Source of the DNA: Ornithinimicrobium sufpigmenti
GTDB lineage: Bacteria; Actinomycetota; Actinomycetes; Actinomycetales; Dermatophilaceae
Assembly (NCBI RefSeq): GCF_004322775.1
Contig: NZ_CP036403.1
Span: 2,418,001-2,482,000 of the forward strand
Reading direction: 5' to 3'
DNA length: 64,000 nt
Positions 16,977 through 29,483 of the stretch are shown piece by piece (within the stretch, counting starts at the first letter, position 1; each line of letters begins with the position of its first letter). Under the pieces are notes generated by a model, which saw nothing but the letters and a program-made list of their open reading frames with translations, made no database searches and was not told the DNA's origin. Made by a program: the position numbers and the translations under genes.

Positions 16977-18191
16977 TCAGACTGCCGCGCGCAGCTCGTC
17001 GACGCGGTCCAGCCGCTCCCAGGTGAAGGCGCCGTCGACCCCGTCGGCGTCGGTGCGCCCGAAGTGGCCGTAGGCCGCGGTCGGCCGGTAGATCGGCCGG
17101 AGCAGGTCCAGGCCGTCCACGATGGCCGCGGGTCGCAGGTCGAAGACGGTGGTGATGGCCTGCTGGATGCGCTCGACCGGGACGGTCTCGGTGCCGAAGG
17201 TCTCCACGTAGAGCCCGACCGGCCGGGCGGTGCCGATCGCGTAGGCGACCTGGATCTCGCACCGCCTGGCCAGCCCGGCGGCCACGACGTGCTTGGCCAC
17301 CCACCGGACGGCGTAGGCGGCGGAGCGGTCGACCTTGGAGGGGTCCTTGCCGGAGAACGCCCCGCCACCGTGGCGGGCCATGCCGCCGTACGTGTCGACG
17401 ATGATCTTGCGACCGGTCAGCCCGGCATCGCCCATGGGCCCGCCGATGGTGAAGATGCCGGTCGGGTTGACCAGCAGCCGGTAGCCGTCGGTCTCCAGCT
17501 CCAGACCGGCCTCGTGCGCGGCGTCCAGCACGGGGGTGATGATGCGTTCGCGGACGTCCGGCGCCAGCTGCTTCTCCAGGGAGATGCCGGTGGCGTGCTG
17601 GGTGGAGAGGACGACCGTGTCCAGCCGGACGGGGCGGTCGCCGTCGTACTCGACCGTGACCTGGGTCTTGCCGTCTGGGCGCAGGTAGTCCAGCTCACCG
17701 TTCTTGCGCACGGTCGTCAGCCGCTCCGCCAGCCGGTGCGCGAGGGACACGGGCAGGGGCATCAGCTCGGGGGTGTCGTTGCAGGCGTAGCCGAACATTA
17801 GGCCCTGGTCGCCGGCCCCCTGCTGGTCGTAGCGGTCGGCATCGGTCAGCCCGCGGCTGGCGACGGCGTCGTCGACCCCGGTCGCGATGTCCGCGGACTG
17901 GTCGCCGATGGAGACCTGCACCCCGCAGGTGCGTCCGTCGAAGCCCTTGTGCGAGTTGTCGTAGCCGATCTCCAGGATGGTGTGCCGCACCAGCTGGGGG
18001 ATGTTGGCGTAGCCCTCCGTGCGGACCTCGCCGGCCACGTGGACCAGGCCGGTGGTCACCATCGTCTCCACCGCGACCCGCGACTGCGGGTCCTGCCGGA
18101 GCAGGTCGTCGAGGATGGCGTCGCTGATCTGGTCGCAGATCTTGTCGGGGTGCCCCTCGGTGACGGACTCGGACGTGAACAGGCGGGACAT
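16977..18191 (-). CDS. metK: S-adenosylmethionine synthetase
   Basis: 404-residue enzyme making SAM from methionine and ATP. All signature segments are visible: [16 protein letters not shown] near the N-terminus, [12 protein letters not shown] in the middle, and the P-loop-like [19 protein letters not shown]. Start ATG at 18191 behind CGAGGAGAGCGC. It follows coaBC with a 152-bp gap that contains a palindrome, a possible -10 element and one repeat-family unit. No SAM riboswitch was recognised upstream. Downstream priA follows after 10 bp and is probably cotranscribed. Confidence 0.97.
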   Translation of the reverse strand: MSRLFTSESVTEGHPDKICDQISDAILDDLLRQDPQSRVAVETMVTTGLVHVAGEVRTEGYANIPQLVRHTILEIGYDNSHKGFDGRTCGVQVSIGDQSADIATGVDDAVASRGLTDADRYDQQGAGDQGLMFGYACNDTPELMPLPVSLAHRLAERLTTVRKNGELDYLRPDGKTQVTVEYDGDRPVRLDTVVLSTQHATGISLEKQLAPDVRERIITPVLDAAHEAGLELETDGYRLLVNPTGIFTIGGPMGDAGLTGRKIIVDTYGGMARHGGGAFSGKDPSKVDRSAAYAVRWVAKHVVAAGLARRCEIQVAYAIGTARPVGLYVETFGTETVPVERIQQAITTVFDLRPAAIVDGLDLLRPIYRPTAAYGHFGRTDADGVDGAFTWERLDRVDELRAAV

Positions 18192-18208
18192 GCGCTCTCC
18201 TCGAGTGA

Positions 18209-18220
18209 GCTCGTACGAGC
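18209..18220. promoter_or_regulatory. 12-bp perfect palindrome in the metK leader
   Basis: GCTCGTACGAGC is its own reverse complement and lies 18 bp before the metK ATG, between the candidate -10 element and the ribosome site. Such a site could bind a dimeric repressor; no regulator is identified. Confidence 0.4.
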
Positions 18221-18256
18221 AGGTGTGCAGCGGCTGCTGACTTCTCGGCGCTCGGC

Positions 18257-18262
18257 AGTCTA
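18257..18262 (-). promoter_or_regulatory. Candidate metK -10 element (TAGACT)
   Basis: Minus-strand TAGACT fits the TAnnnT -10 consensus and would give a leader of about 60 nt. No convincing -35 hexamer is visible at 16-18 bp, so this is tentative. Confidence 0.3.
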
Positions 18263-18273
18263 TGCGGGTGCCC

Positions 18274-18310
18274 CGACAGACCGTCGGGCGCAGACCGTGC
18301 CCTCGGTCGG
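18274..18310. repeat. Repeat-family unit B downstream of coaBC
   Basis: Contains GCAGACCGTGCCCTCGGTCG, differing at two positions from the unit junction of array A, preceded by a second partial CAGACCGT. Minus-strand core CGACCGAGGGCACGG. It lies 34 bp after the coaBC stop codon, again on the 3' side of a minus-strand gene. Confidence 0.7.
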
Positions 18311-18343
18311 CGGGGCTGAGCCAGGGCGCTCAGCGCGAAGGCC

Positions 18344-19618
18344 TCAGCGCGGGGCGAGCTCCGGCGCGACCGTGTCCCAGATCGCCTCGGCGATGCGGTC
18401 CTTGCCGGCAGGCCCGACGGTGGGGACCTCGTCGGTACCCGGCCGCAGCAGGTGCACGGTGCTCTCGTCCTGGCCGAACGTCTTGCCCACCCCCACCTCG
18501 TTGGCCACGAGCAGGTCGCAGCCCTTGCGGGCCAGCTTGGCGCGGGCCAGCTCGACCACGTCGCCGCTGTCGTCGCCGGTCTCGGCGGCGAAGCCCACGA
18601 TGTAGGGGGTGCTGGCGTCCCCGCGCCCCTGGACCAGCCCGGCCAGGATGTCGGGGTTGCGGACCAGCTCGATCGTGGGCGCGCTCTCGCCGCCCTCCCC
18701 GTGGGTCTTCTTGATCTTGCGCTCCACGTAGTGCGCGGGGCGGAAGTCGGCCACGGCCGAGGTCATCACCACGGCGTCCACCCCACCCGCGACCGCGGTC
18801 TCCATCGCCTGCTGCAGCTGCAGGGCGGTCTCGACCTCGACGACCTCGCACCCCGGCGGGACCGGGAGCGCGACGTTGGCGCTGACCAGGGTGACCCGCG
18901 CGCCCCGACCCGCCGCGGCGGCGGCCACGGCATACCCCTGCTTGCCGGAGGACCGGTTGCCCAGGAACCGGACCGGGTCCAACGGTTCCCGGGTGCCGCC
19001 GGCGGAGACCACGACATGCCGACCCTCCAGGTCACCCCTGTCCGCCTCAGGGCCCGTCCCTGCCGGCGCGGCACCGGCCCGGGTGGGGCCCCCGGCCTCG
19101 ACCGCGGCCAGCGCGGCCGCCACGATCTCCTCCGGCTCGGGCAGGCGCCCAGGACCGGTGTCCTTCCCGGTGAGCCGGCCCGAGGCCGGCTCCACGACGA
19201 CGACGCCCCGCTCGCGCAGCAGCGCCACGTTGGCGGCGGTCGCGGGGTGGGTCCACATCTCGGTGTGCATCGCGGGCGCGAGCACCACCGGGCAGCGGGC
19301 GGTCAGCAGGGTGTTGGTCAGCAGGTCGTCGGCCAGGCCGTGGGCGGCCCGCGCCAGCAGGTCCGCGGTGGCGGGCGCGACGAGCACGAGGTCGGCCTGC
19401 TGGCCGAGGCGCACGTGCGGCACCGAGGGGACGTCGGACCACACGTCCGCCGCCACGGGCCGGCCGCTGAGCGCCTCCCAGGTCGGGGCGCCGACGAAGC
19501 GCAGCGCCGCCTGGGTCGGCACGACCTTCACCTCGTGGCCGGCCTCCGTGAGCAGGCGCAGCACGAGGGCGGCCTTGTATGCGGCGATCCCTCCGGACAC
19601 GCCCAGGACGACGCGCAT
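18344..19618 (-). CDS. coaBC: Bifunctional phosphopantothenoylcysteine synthetase/decarboxylase
   Basis: 424-residue fusion carrying out two steps of coenzyme A synthesis: coupling of phosphopantothenate to cysteine (CoaB) and decarboxylation (CoaC). The N-terminal flavoprotein CoaC domain starts GVSGGIAAYKA and carries the substrate segment VVLAPAMHTEMWTHPA. The C-terminal CoaB domain has NRSSGKQGYAVAAAAAGRGA and AVADFRP..KIKK. ATG at 19618. It lies 26 bp after rpoZ in the conserved actinobacterial order mihF-gmk-rpoZ-coaBC-metK-priA. Confidence 0.96.
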   Translation of the reverse strand: MRVVLGVSGGIAAYKAALVLRLLTEAGHEVKVVPTQAALRFVGAPTWEALSGRPVAADVWSDVPSVPHVRLGQQADLVLVAPATADLLARAAHGLADDLLTNTLLTARCPVVLAPAMHTEMWTHPATAANVALLRERGVVVVEPASGRLTGKDTGPGRLPEPEEIVAAALAAVEAGGPTRAGAAPAGTGPEADRGDLEGRHVVVSAGGTREPLDPVRFLGNRSSGKQGYAVAAAAAGRGARVTLVSANVALPVPPGCEVVEVETALQLQQAMETAVAGGVDAVVMTSAVADFRPAHYVERKIKKTHGEGGESAPTIELVRNPDILAGLVQGRGDASTPYIVGFAAETGDDSGDVVELARAKLARKGCDLLVANEVGVGKTFGQDESTVHLLRPGTDEVPTVGPAGKDRIAEAIWDTVAPELAPR

Positions 19619-19644
19619 ACGGCCAGCTCCTCGCGCAGGGGTGC

Positions 19645-19914
19645 TCAGCTCTCGGGGGAGCTGGTGTGCAGCTTGCCCTGGTTGATCTCGTGCAGGGCGA
19701 TGGACAGCGGCTTGTCGGTGGCGTCGGCCTCCACGAGCGGGCCGACGTACTCCAGCAGCCCCTCCGACAGCTGGGCGTAGTAGGCGTTGATCTGACGGGC
19801 CCGCTTGGCCGCGTAGATCACCAGGGCGTACTTGCTGTCCGCACGCTCCAGCAGGCTGTCGATCGGCGGGTTGGTGATGCCGTCGGGGTGGGCGATGGTG
19901 CCGGTACCAATCAC
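19645..19914 (-). CDS. rpoZ: RNA polymerase omega subunit
   Basis: 89-residue omega subunit that helps fold and hold the beta' subunit. The conserved core [20 protein letters not shown] and the helix [15 protein letters not shown] are clear, and [15 protein letters not shown] closes the family region. Start GTG at 19914; the ribosome site is weak. It follows gmk after only 12 bp. Confidence 0.95.
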   Translation of the reverse strand: MIGTGTIAHPDGITNPPIDSLLERADSKYALVIYAAKRARQINAYYAQLSEGLLEYVGPLVEADATDKPLSIALHEINQGKLHTSSPES

Positions 19915-19926
19915 GAAAGGGTGCTC

Positions 19927-20502
19927 TCAGTCTTCAGCGGGTGGGGGGTCAACCATCAATGATACGAGTTCTTCGGCCGCTCGCGCGACATCGTCGTTGA
20001 CGATGGTCACGTCGAACTCGTCCATGGCGGCCAGCTCGGTGCGTGCGGTCTGGAGCCGGACCGCCCGTTCCTCCGCGGTCTCGGTGCCCCGGCCGACGAG
20101 CCGGTCGACGAGCTCGTCCCAGGACGGTGGTGCCAGGAAGACGAACAGCGCCTCCGGCATCCTGTCCCGCACCTGGCGCGCCCCCTGCAGGTCGATCTCG
20201 AGCAGTGCGGGACGTCCCTCGGCGAGAATCTCCTCCACCGCGCGACGGGGGGTGCCGTAGCGGGCCCGCCCGTGCACGGTGGCCGACTCCAGCAGCTCGC
20301 CGGCCTGGTCGAGCCGGGAGAACTCCTCGTCGTCGAGGAAGAAGTAGTGCCGGCCGTCCTCCTCCCCCGGTCGGGGCGGCCGGGTCGTCGCCGACACGGA
20401 CAGCCATACCTCGGGGTGATGCTGACGGACGTAGGCGGCGACGGTGCCCTTGCCGACGGCCGTGGGACCGGCGAGCACGACGAGGCGACGAGGGTGAGGC
20501 AC
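19927..20502 (-). CDS. gmk: Guanylate kinase
   Basis: 191-residue kinase converting GMP to GDP with ATP. P-loop GPTAVGKGT near residue 14, GMP-binding [21 protein letters not shown], and the lid segment [15 protein letters not shown] follow family order. The start is taken as GTG at 20502, 5 bp after the mihF stop, because the family begins a few residues before the P-loop; the frame stays open far upstream through mihF and pyrF DNA, which is not gmk sequence. Confidence 0.94.
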   Translation of the reverse strand: MPHPRRLVVLAGPTAVGKGTVAAYVRQHHPEVWLSVSATTRPPRPGEEDGRHYFFLDDEEFSRLDQAGELLESATVHGRARYGTPRRAVEEILAEGRPALLEIDLQGARQVRDRMPEALFVFLAPPSWDELVDRLVGRGTETAEERAVRLQTARTELAAMDEFDVTIVNDDVARAAEELVSLMVDPPPAED

Positions 20503-20507
20503 CCCGG

Positions 20508-20825
20508 TCAGCGGTCGCCGAAGCGCTCGAGCAGCTGGTGCACCTGGTTGGCGCCCAGCCCCCGCACCCGCCTGCTCTCGGAGATCCCGATCTCCTCCAT
20601 CACCTGCTTGGCCCGGACGCGCCCCACCCCCGGCAGCGACTCCAGCAGCGCCGAGACCTTCATCTTGCCGACCACGTCGTTCTCCTTGCCGGCGGCGATG
20701 ACCTCCTTGAGGGAGCCTTGGGAGTTCTTCAGGCGGTTCTTGACCTCTGCTCGCTCGCGGCGGGCCGCCGCGGCCTTGGCGAGCGCGTCGGCTCGTTGCT
20801 CGGGCGTCAGCTCGGGAAGTGCCAC
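20508..20825 (-). CDS. mihF: Integration host factor, actinobacterial type (mIHF)
   Basis: 105-residue nucleoid-associated DNA-bending protein unique to actinobacteria and unrelated in sequence to HU/IHF. A long N-terminal helix ([20 protein letters not shown]) leads to the helix-two-turns-helix DNA-binding part [20 protein letters not shown]. Start GTG at 20825 has AGGAGAAGGACA just upstream. The gene lies in its conserved position between pyrF and gmk. The 129-bp gap before it probably carries its own promoter. Confidence 0.95.
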   Translation of the reverse strand: MALPELTPEQRADALAKAAAARRERAEVKNRLKNSQGSLKEVIAAGKENDVVGKMKVSALLESLPGVGRVRAKQVMEEIGISESRRVRGLGANQVHQLLERFGDR

Positions 20826-20954
20826 TGTCCTTCTCCTCGTCGCGTCGGCGCAGCCGGTCTGCGTCCTCGCAGCGAACATAGCGATCCGGGGAGGAAGGTG
20901 CCAACCGGTCGCCGTCCCCCCGTCGGGACAGGAGTCGGGCGGCGTCGCGGCTCG

Positions 20955-21818
20955 TCATGCCGCCAGGGCGGTGCGCAGCCGGTCGGTCCAGCGCTGGATG
21001 GCGGACTCCAGGGCCGCGGCGTCCGGACCGGCACCCAGCACGCCCCGGCTGATCGGCACCAGGACGCGCTCGGTGAGCCCGGCGAAGGTGCGGGCGACGT
21101 CGTGCTCGTCGGCCCCCTGAGCGCCCACCCCCGGGCTCAGGACCGGGGCCCGCGAGGCGGCCAGGTCCAGGCCCAGCTCGGTCGGGGTCCGGGGCAGTGT
21201 CGCCCCCACGACCAGCCCCACGTGCCCGCAATTTGTCGCTGCCGCGTTGTCGCGCGCCACCTGTTCGACGATGCGGGCCGCGACGGTGGGCTCGCCGGCG
21301 AACTGCACCTCGGCACCCTCGGGGTTGGAGGTCAGCCCCAGCACCCACACGCCACGGCCAGTCTCCGCGGCCAGGTCCAGCGCGGGGCGCAGCGAGCCGT
21401 AACCCAGGTAGGGGCTGAGGGTGACGGAGTCTGCCGCCAGCGGCGCGCCGTCCTGCAGGTAGGCCTGCGCGTAGCCGCCCATCGTGGAGCCGATGTCACC
21501 CCGCTTGGCGTCCAGCACCGACAGCAGGCCGCGCTCGCGGCTGCCGGCCAGGACCTCCTCCAGGACCGCGACGCCCGCGGAACCGTGCCGCTCGTAGAAC
21601 GCGGACTGCGGCTTGACGGCGGCGCAGCGGTCGTGGGCTGCGTCGAGGACGCCGAGGCTGAAGGTGCGCAGCCCCTCCGGCGTGTCCGGCAGGCCCCAGT
21701 CGGCGAGCAGGTGCGGGTGCGGGTCCAGCCCGACGCAGAGCGGACCCCACTGCTGGATCTGGTCGACCAGACGCTCGCCGAAGGGCTGGCGTCCGGGCCT
21801 TGGCTCGGGTGTGGTCAT
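20955..21818 (-). CDS. pyrF: Orotidine 5'-phosphate decarboxylase (type III)
   Basis: 287-residue enzyme for the last step to UMP. It belongs to the longer actinobacterial class: [17 protein letters not shown] at the N-terminus, catalytic [14 protein letters not shown] in the middle, and [13 protein letters not shown] near the phosphate site. Start ATG at 21818 overlaps the end of the pyrD-like gene by 4 nt (ATGA), so it is translated as part of the pyr operon. Last gene of the operon. Confidence 0.95.
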   Translation of the reverse strand: MTTPEPRPGRQPFGERLVDQIQQWGPLCVGLDPHPHLLADWGLPDTPEGLRTFSLGVLDAAHDRCAAVKPQSAFYERHGSAGVAVLEEVLAGSRERGLLSVLDAKRGDIGSTMGGYAQAYLQDGAPLAADSVTLSPYLGYGSLRPALDLAAETGRGVWVLGLTSNPEGAEVQFAGEPTVAARIVEQVARDNAAATNCGHVGLVVGATLPRTPTELGLDLAASRAPVLSPGVGAQGADEHDVARTFAGLTERVLVPISRGVLGAGPDAAALESAIQRWTDRLRTALAA

Positions 21819-22606
21819 GCGGACCTCCTCAGGTCGTCGGTGATGCGCCACAGCAGGGTCGGGTCCGCCCACAGCGCGGTGCCGAGCTGGACGGCGTCCG
21901 CGCCGGCGCTGAGCGCTGCGCGCGCGGAGGGTATGTCGTGCACGCCCCCCGCGGCCACGAGCGGGGCCCCCGGCCACCGCTGCTCCCCCGCCGCCTCCGC
22001 CAGCTCCCGCACGCCGGCCCGGCAGGCTGCTGCCGTGGACGGCCCGGACCACCACCGGTCGGGACCGAGCCGCACGGAGCCGCAGACGACCACGGCGCCG
22101 GCCCCGCCGGCCACCGCGGCGCGGGCCGCCGGCACCAGCTCCGGGTCGAGCGCGCTGAGCCGCGCGAGCAGCAGCAGGTCCCGTGGTGCGGCCTCGCGGA
22201 CCCGGGCCATCGCCTTGAGCACCGCCTGGTCCCCGGCTCCCCGCAGGTCCACCTCGACGGCCGCCACCGCATCGGCGTCCAGGCTGAGCCGGACCCGTTG
22301 CACCACCTCGGCCAGGTCGCCGGTGGACCGCCCGCGCACCGACAGCACGCAGGACAGTCCGCGGGAGGCGCACCAGCGGACCAGCTCGAGGGCGGCGGGC
22401 ACGGCATACCCCGGGCTGGACGCGTGCTCCACCCCACCCACGCCGGTCCCGTGCACCCCCGCCGCGACCGGGCCGGGCTCGCCGGTGCGGACCGGACCGA
22501 CGGGCAGCAGCACCTGGGCCAGGTCCCCGAACCGGGCCAGGGCGCGCGGATCGCTGACGGCGCCCGGGGCGAGCAGGACCGGCGGCAGCGGGTCACCGCG
22601 ACGCAC
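21815..22606 (-). CDS. Degenerate dihydroorotate dehydrogenase-like protein
   Basis: 263-residue TIM-barrel protein at the place of pyrD in the pyr operon. The general course of class 1 PyrD can be followed: PPVLLAPGAV at the start and AAGGVHDIPSARAALSAGA plus AVQLGTALW at the phosphate end. However the catalytic loop normally reading NISCPN is replaced by VEVDLRGAGD, so the catalytic base and Asn ligands are missing, and the flavin-contact Lys/Asn segments are not recognisable. The protein is also ~40 residues short. Orotate formation by it is doubtful; a quinone-type PyrD elsewhere would be expected. Start GTG at 22606 overlaps the pyrK-like stop by 14 nt. Confidence 0.75.
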   Translation of the reverse strand: MRRGDPLPPVLLAPGAVSDPRALARFGDLAQVLLPVGPVRTGEPGPVAAGVHGTGVGGVEHASSPGYAVPAALELVRWCASRGLSCVLSVRGRSTGDLAEVVQRVRLSLDADAVAAVEVDLRGAGDQAVLKAMARVREAAPRDLLLLARLSALDPELVPAARAAVAGGAGAVVVCGSVRLGPDRWWSGPSTAAACRAGVRELAEAAGEQRWPGAPLVAAGGVHDIPSARAALSAGADAVQLGTALWADPTLLWRITDDLRRSA

Positions 22607-23450
22607 GGGCCACCCCCGTCGACGCGGCCAGCAGCCACTCCCCCGGCACGACCGGTCCCTCCACGCACGGTCGGACCCGGCGGGCCGCGGGGTCGTCGGC
22701 GACCTCGAGGTCGCAGGCCCCGCAGATCCCGGTGCCGCACACGACCGGTGCACCCGGGTCGACCGCCGTCACCCGGACCACCCGGCCCCGCGACTGCTCG
22801 GCGACCGTGCGCACGACGGGCGCGGGGCCGAGCGTGAGCACCAGCGAGGGGTCGACGGCGCCGAGCATCGAGCCCAGCGCCGCCGGGAGGTTCTCGCCGC
22901 TGGTGAGGGCGACGCCGGTGGCGAGTCGTCGCAGCGGACCGGGGTCCGGGCGGCGGTCCGCGTCGTCGGCGGGGAGCAGGACGTGCACCGTGCACCCGCG
23001 CTCGCGCAGGAGCGAGACCAGCCAGGGCACCGGCACGGCCGACTCCTCGTGGGCGACGATCACCACGTCGACCGGCTGCGCCGGCAGGGCGAACCCGCGA
23101 CCGAGCGGACCGAGCAGGCGGACCGTGCTGCCCACCGGCCACCCGCGCGCCTCGTCCTCGGGCAGGACCACCTGGATGGTCGTGCCGTGCAGCGGGTCCA
23201 CCTGCACCCCGGCCAGCCAGAGCACCCGGGGCAGGACGGCACCACGGGCGGGGTCACCAGGGACGACGAGCAGCTGCCCGGGGCGGGCACGTCCCCAGGA
23301 CCGACCGGCGGGGACGGCCAGGGTCAGGACGTCGTAGCCGCCCTCAGGGCGCACCGCGCTGACCAGGGCCGCCAGCTCCGCGCCGGGCGTCGCGGCTGCT
23401 GCGGCCCCGCTCCCGCCCGGGACGCCCCGGCGTTCACCCTCCGCTCCCAC
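22593..23450 (-). CDS. PyrK-like [2Fe-2S] electron-transfer protein
   Basis: 285-residue relative of PyrK, the FAD/iron-sulfur partner of class 1B dihydroorotate dehydrogenase. The C-terminal cluster ligands survive (CGTGICGACDLEV then RPCVEGPVV). GPLGRGF, which normally follows the FAD domain, is also present. The FAD motif RPxS is replaced by LPRVLWL and the GGIG nucleotide motif by AHEESAVPVPWL, so cofactor binding by the middle part is uncertain. GTG at 23450 was chosen 13 bp after the carB stop. The degeneration parallels that of the neighbouring PyrD-like protein. Confidence 0.75.
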   Translation of the reverse strand: MGAEGERRGVPGGSGAAAAATPGAELAALVSAVRPEGGYDVLTLAVPAGRSWGRARPGQLLVVPGDPARGAVLPRVLWLAGVQVDPLHGTTIQVVLPEDEARGWPVGSTVRLLGPLGRGFALPAQPVDVVIVAHEESAVPVPWLVSLLRERGCTVHVLLPADDADRRPDPGPLRRLATGVALTSGENLPAALGSMLGAVDPSLVLTLGPAPVVRTVAEQSRGRVVRVTAVDPGAPVVCGTGICGACDLEVADDPAARRVRPCVEGPVVPGEWLLAASTGVARASR

Positions 23451-23463
23451 GCCGTCGGCCGCC

Positions 23464-26881
<3,418 letters not shown>

Positions 26882-26895
<14 letters not shown>

Positions 26896-28041
26896 GCGGG
26901 GCCTCCTTGTCGGTGCTGCTGGTGAGGAGCCCGACGAACCGGTCGAAGAGGTGCTCGGCGTCGTGCGGGCCGGCGGCCGCCTCGGGGTGGTACTGCACGC
27001 TGAACGCGGGCAGGTCCTGGCAGGAGATCCCCTCGACGACGTCGTCGTTGAGGGCGATGTGCGAGCAGCGGACGGGACCGTAGTCGGTGTCTGCGGGCTG
27101 GTCGGTGGGCACGCCCTCGGGCCAGGCGACGGCGAAGCCGTGGTTGTGGCTGGTCACCTCGACCTTGCCGGTCGTCCGGTCGAGCACCGGCTGGTTGATC
27201 CCGCGGTGCCCGAAGGGCAGCTTGTAGGTGCCCAGGCCGAGCGCGCGACCGAGCAGCTGGTTGCCGAAGCAGATGCCGAAGAAGGGTATGCGGCGCTCCA
27301 GCACCTCCCGCAGCAGCCCGACCTCGTGGTCGGCGGTGGCCGGGTCCCCGGGGCCGTTGGAGAAGAACACCCCGTCCGGCTCCAGGGCCAGCAGCTCGTC
27401 GACACCGGTGCGGCTGGGCAGCACGTGCACCTCGATGCCCCGCTCGGACAGCAGAGCCGGGGTCTTGCCCTTGATGCCCAGGTCCAGGGCGGCCACGCGG
27501 AACCGGGTCGGGGTCCCCTCCGGCGGCGAGACGACGTAGGGCTCGGGCGTGGACACCTCCGCGGCGAGGGCCGACCCGGCCATCCGGGGTGCCTCCTGGA
27601 CGGCGCGCAGGAGCTCCTCGTCAGCGGTGGTCGCGTGCGGCCCGGAGAAGATCCCGACCCGCATCGCCCCCCGGTCGCGCAGGTGACGGGTCAGGGCGCG
27701 GGTGTCGACCCCGCTGATCCCCACCACGCCGGCCTCGCGCAGCGCGTCCTCCAGGTTGCCCTGCGAGCGCCAGCTGGAGGGCCGCAGCGCGGGGTCGCGC
27801 ACGACCAGCCCGGCCGCCCAGATCCGACCGCTCTCCATGTCCTCGCGGTTGACGCCGGTGTTGCCGATGTGCGGTGCGGTCATCACGACGACCTGGCGGT
27901 GGTACGAGGGGTCGGTGAGGGTCTCCTGGTAGCCGGTCATCCCGGTCACGAAGACGGCCTCGCCGACGGTGCTCCCCGCGCGCCGTACGCCTCCCCGCGG
28001 AAGGTGCGCCCGTCCTCGAGGACGAGCACGGCGGGCTGCAT
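26882..28041 (-). CDS. carA: Carbamoyl-phosphate synthase small subunit, apparent frameshift
   Basis: Glutaminase subunit that feeds ammonia to CarB. The start is ATG at 28041 ([20 protein letters not shown]), then the frame breaks near 27974-27977, a run of four C on the plus strand. After it the expected sequence continues in another frame as [16 protein letters not shown] to the end. The total of 1160 bases is one short of a multiple of three, so a single missing base in the C-run would restore 386 residues. The class I amidotransferase triad is intact ([13 protein letters not shown] with Cys; QYHPEA with His and Glu). Either a real mutation or an assembly error; starting at GTG 27949 would lose ~30 conserved residues. 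Confidence 0.88.
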
Positions 28042-28102
28042 ACCAGTCGCTGCTCCTCTTCTCTGGTCGCGTTCCTCGGCGCTCCGGGGCTCGCTCGTTC
28101 CG

Positions 28103-28119
28103 CCCACGCAGGGCGTGGG
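28103..28119. repeat. Hairpin in the pyrC-carA gap
   Basis: CCCACGC and GCGTGGG flank AGG in the 104-bp gap between pyrC and carA. Many actinobacteria have a small membrane-protein gene here (Rv1382-type); none is present. The surrounding sequence is low in coding character. Confidence 0.45.
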
Positions 28120-28145
28120 ACCCAGCTCGTGTCCTCGCGCTGTCG

Positions 28146-29483
28146 TCACCGCTCCTCCCCCCAGACCAGACCCTCGCGGGCCGTGACCCGCCCGCGCAGC
28201 ATCGTCAGGTGGACCGCTCCGGTGAGCTCGCGGCCGTGCCAGGGGTTGTTGCGCGAGAGCGACCTCGACCTGGCCCGGTCCACGGTGACCCTGCGGTCCG
28301 GGTCGACGAGGGTGAGGTTGGCCGGGGCGCCGGGGCGGACCCCCTGGCCCTGGTCGGTCAGCCGGGCGATCCGGGCAGGGGCGGTGGACATCACCCGGGC
28401 CACGTCGGCCCACGACATCCGCCCCTCCTGCACCATCGTCGTGGCGACGACCGGGAGTGCGGTCTCCAGGCCGAGCATGCCGAAGGCCGCGTCGACGAAG
28501 GCGTGCTCCTTGTCCTGGCGGGCGTGGGGGGCGTGGTCGGTGGCGACCGCGTCGATCGTGCCGTCGGCCAGCCCCTCCCGCAGGGCCTGCGCGTCCTCGG
28601 CGGGCCGCAGGGGCGGGTTGACCTTGAAGGTGGGGTCGTAGCCGGTGAGCAGGTCCTGGGTGAGCATCAGGTGGTGCGGGGTCACCTCGGCGGTGACGTC
28701 GATGCCCTGCGCCTTGGCCCAGCGCAGGACCTCCACGGACCCGGCCGTGGAGACGTGGGCGACGTGCACCCGGGAGCCGGTGTGCCTGGCCAGCATGACG
28801 TCGCGGGCGACGATCGTCTCCTCGGCGACCGCCGGCCAGCCGGGCAGGCCCAGGCGGCCGGACAGCTCACCCTCGTGGCAGCAGGCCACGCCGTCGGCCA
28901 GCCGTGGGTCCTGGGAGTGCTGGGAGATCACGCCGTCGAAGGCGCGGACGTACTCCAGGGCCCTGCGCATGAGGCGGGGGTCGTGCACGCACCGTCCGTC
29001 GTCGGAGAAGACCCGGACCCGGGCGCGGGAGCGGGCCATCAGCCCCAGCTCGGCCAGCTCCTCGCCGGCCAGCCCCTTGGTCACGGCCCCGACGGGATGG
29101 ACGTCGACGTAGCCGGCTCGGCGACCGAGGTCCCACACGGTCTCGGCGACCTCGGCGGTGTCGGTGACCGGCGTGGTGTTGGCCATCGCCAGGACGGCGG
29201 TGAAGCCGCCGAGCGCGGCGGCCTGCGAGCCGCTCTCGACCGTCTCGGCGTCCTCCCGGCCGGGCTCGCGCAGGTGCGTGTGCAGGTCGACCAGGCCGGG
29301 CAGGAGGACGAGTCCGTCCGCATGCAGGCGCTGGGTGCCGCTGGGTGCCTCGTCGGCGGCGTCGGGACCGACGGCGGCGATCTTCTGGTCGACGACCAGG
29401 ACGTCCTGGACGCCCTGGCCGAGCACGTCACCGCCGCGGACGAGCAGGGGCGGGCTGGTGGGCTGGTGGGCGGTCGGGGTCAC
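28146..29483 (-). CDS. pyrC: Dihydroorotase
   Basis: 445-residue amidohydrolase closing carbamoyl aspartate to dihydroorotate. Metal ligands are seen in [27 protein letters not shown] and [13 protein letters not shown], with [13 protein letters not shown] between. Length and motif spacing are of the class I type. GTG at 29483 lies in the stop region of pyrB (CAGTGACC), a 4-nt overlap. Confidence 0.96.
   Translation of the reverse strand: MTPTAHQPTSPPLLVRGGDVLGQGVQDVLVVDQKIAAVGPDAADEAPSGTQRLHADGLVLLPGLVDLHTHLREPGREDAETVESGSQAAALGGFTAVLAMANTTPVTDTAEVAETVWDLGRRAGYVDVHPVGAVTKGLAGEELAELGLMARSRARVRVFSDDGRCVHDPRLMRRALEYVRAFDGVISQHSQDPRLADGVACCHEGELSGRLGLPGWPAVAEETIVARDVMLARHTGSRVHVAHVSTAGSVEVLRWAKAQGIDVTAEVTPHHLMLTQDLLTGYDPTFKVNPPLRPAEDAQALREGLADGTIDAVATDHAPHARQDKEHAFVDAAFGMLGLETALPVVATTMVQEGRMSWADVARVMSTAPARIARLTDQGQGVRPGAPANLTLVDPDRRVTVDRARSRSLSRNNPWHGRELTGAVHLTMLRGRVTAREGLVWGEER

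Noticed and set aside
18192..18343. SAM riboswitch before metK
   Set aside because: None of the SAM-I, SAM-II or SAM-IV core motifs is present, and the region is partly occupied by the repeat unit.
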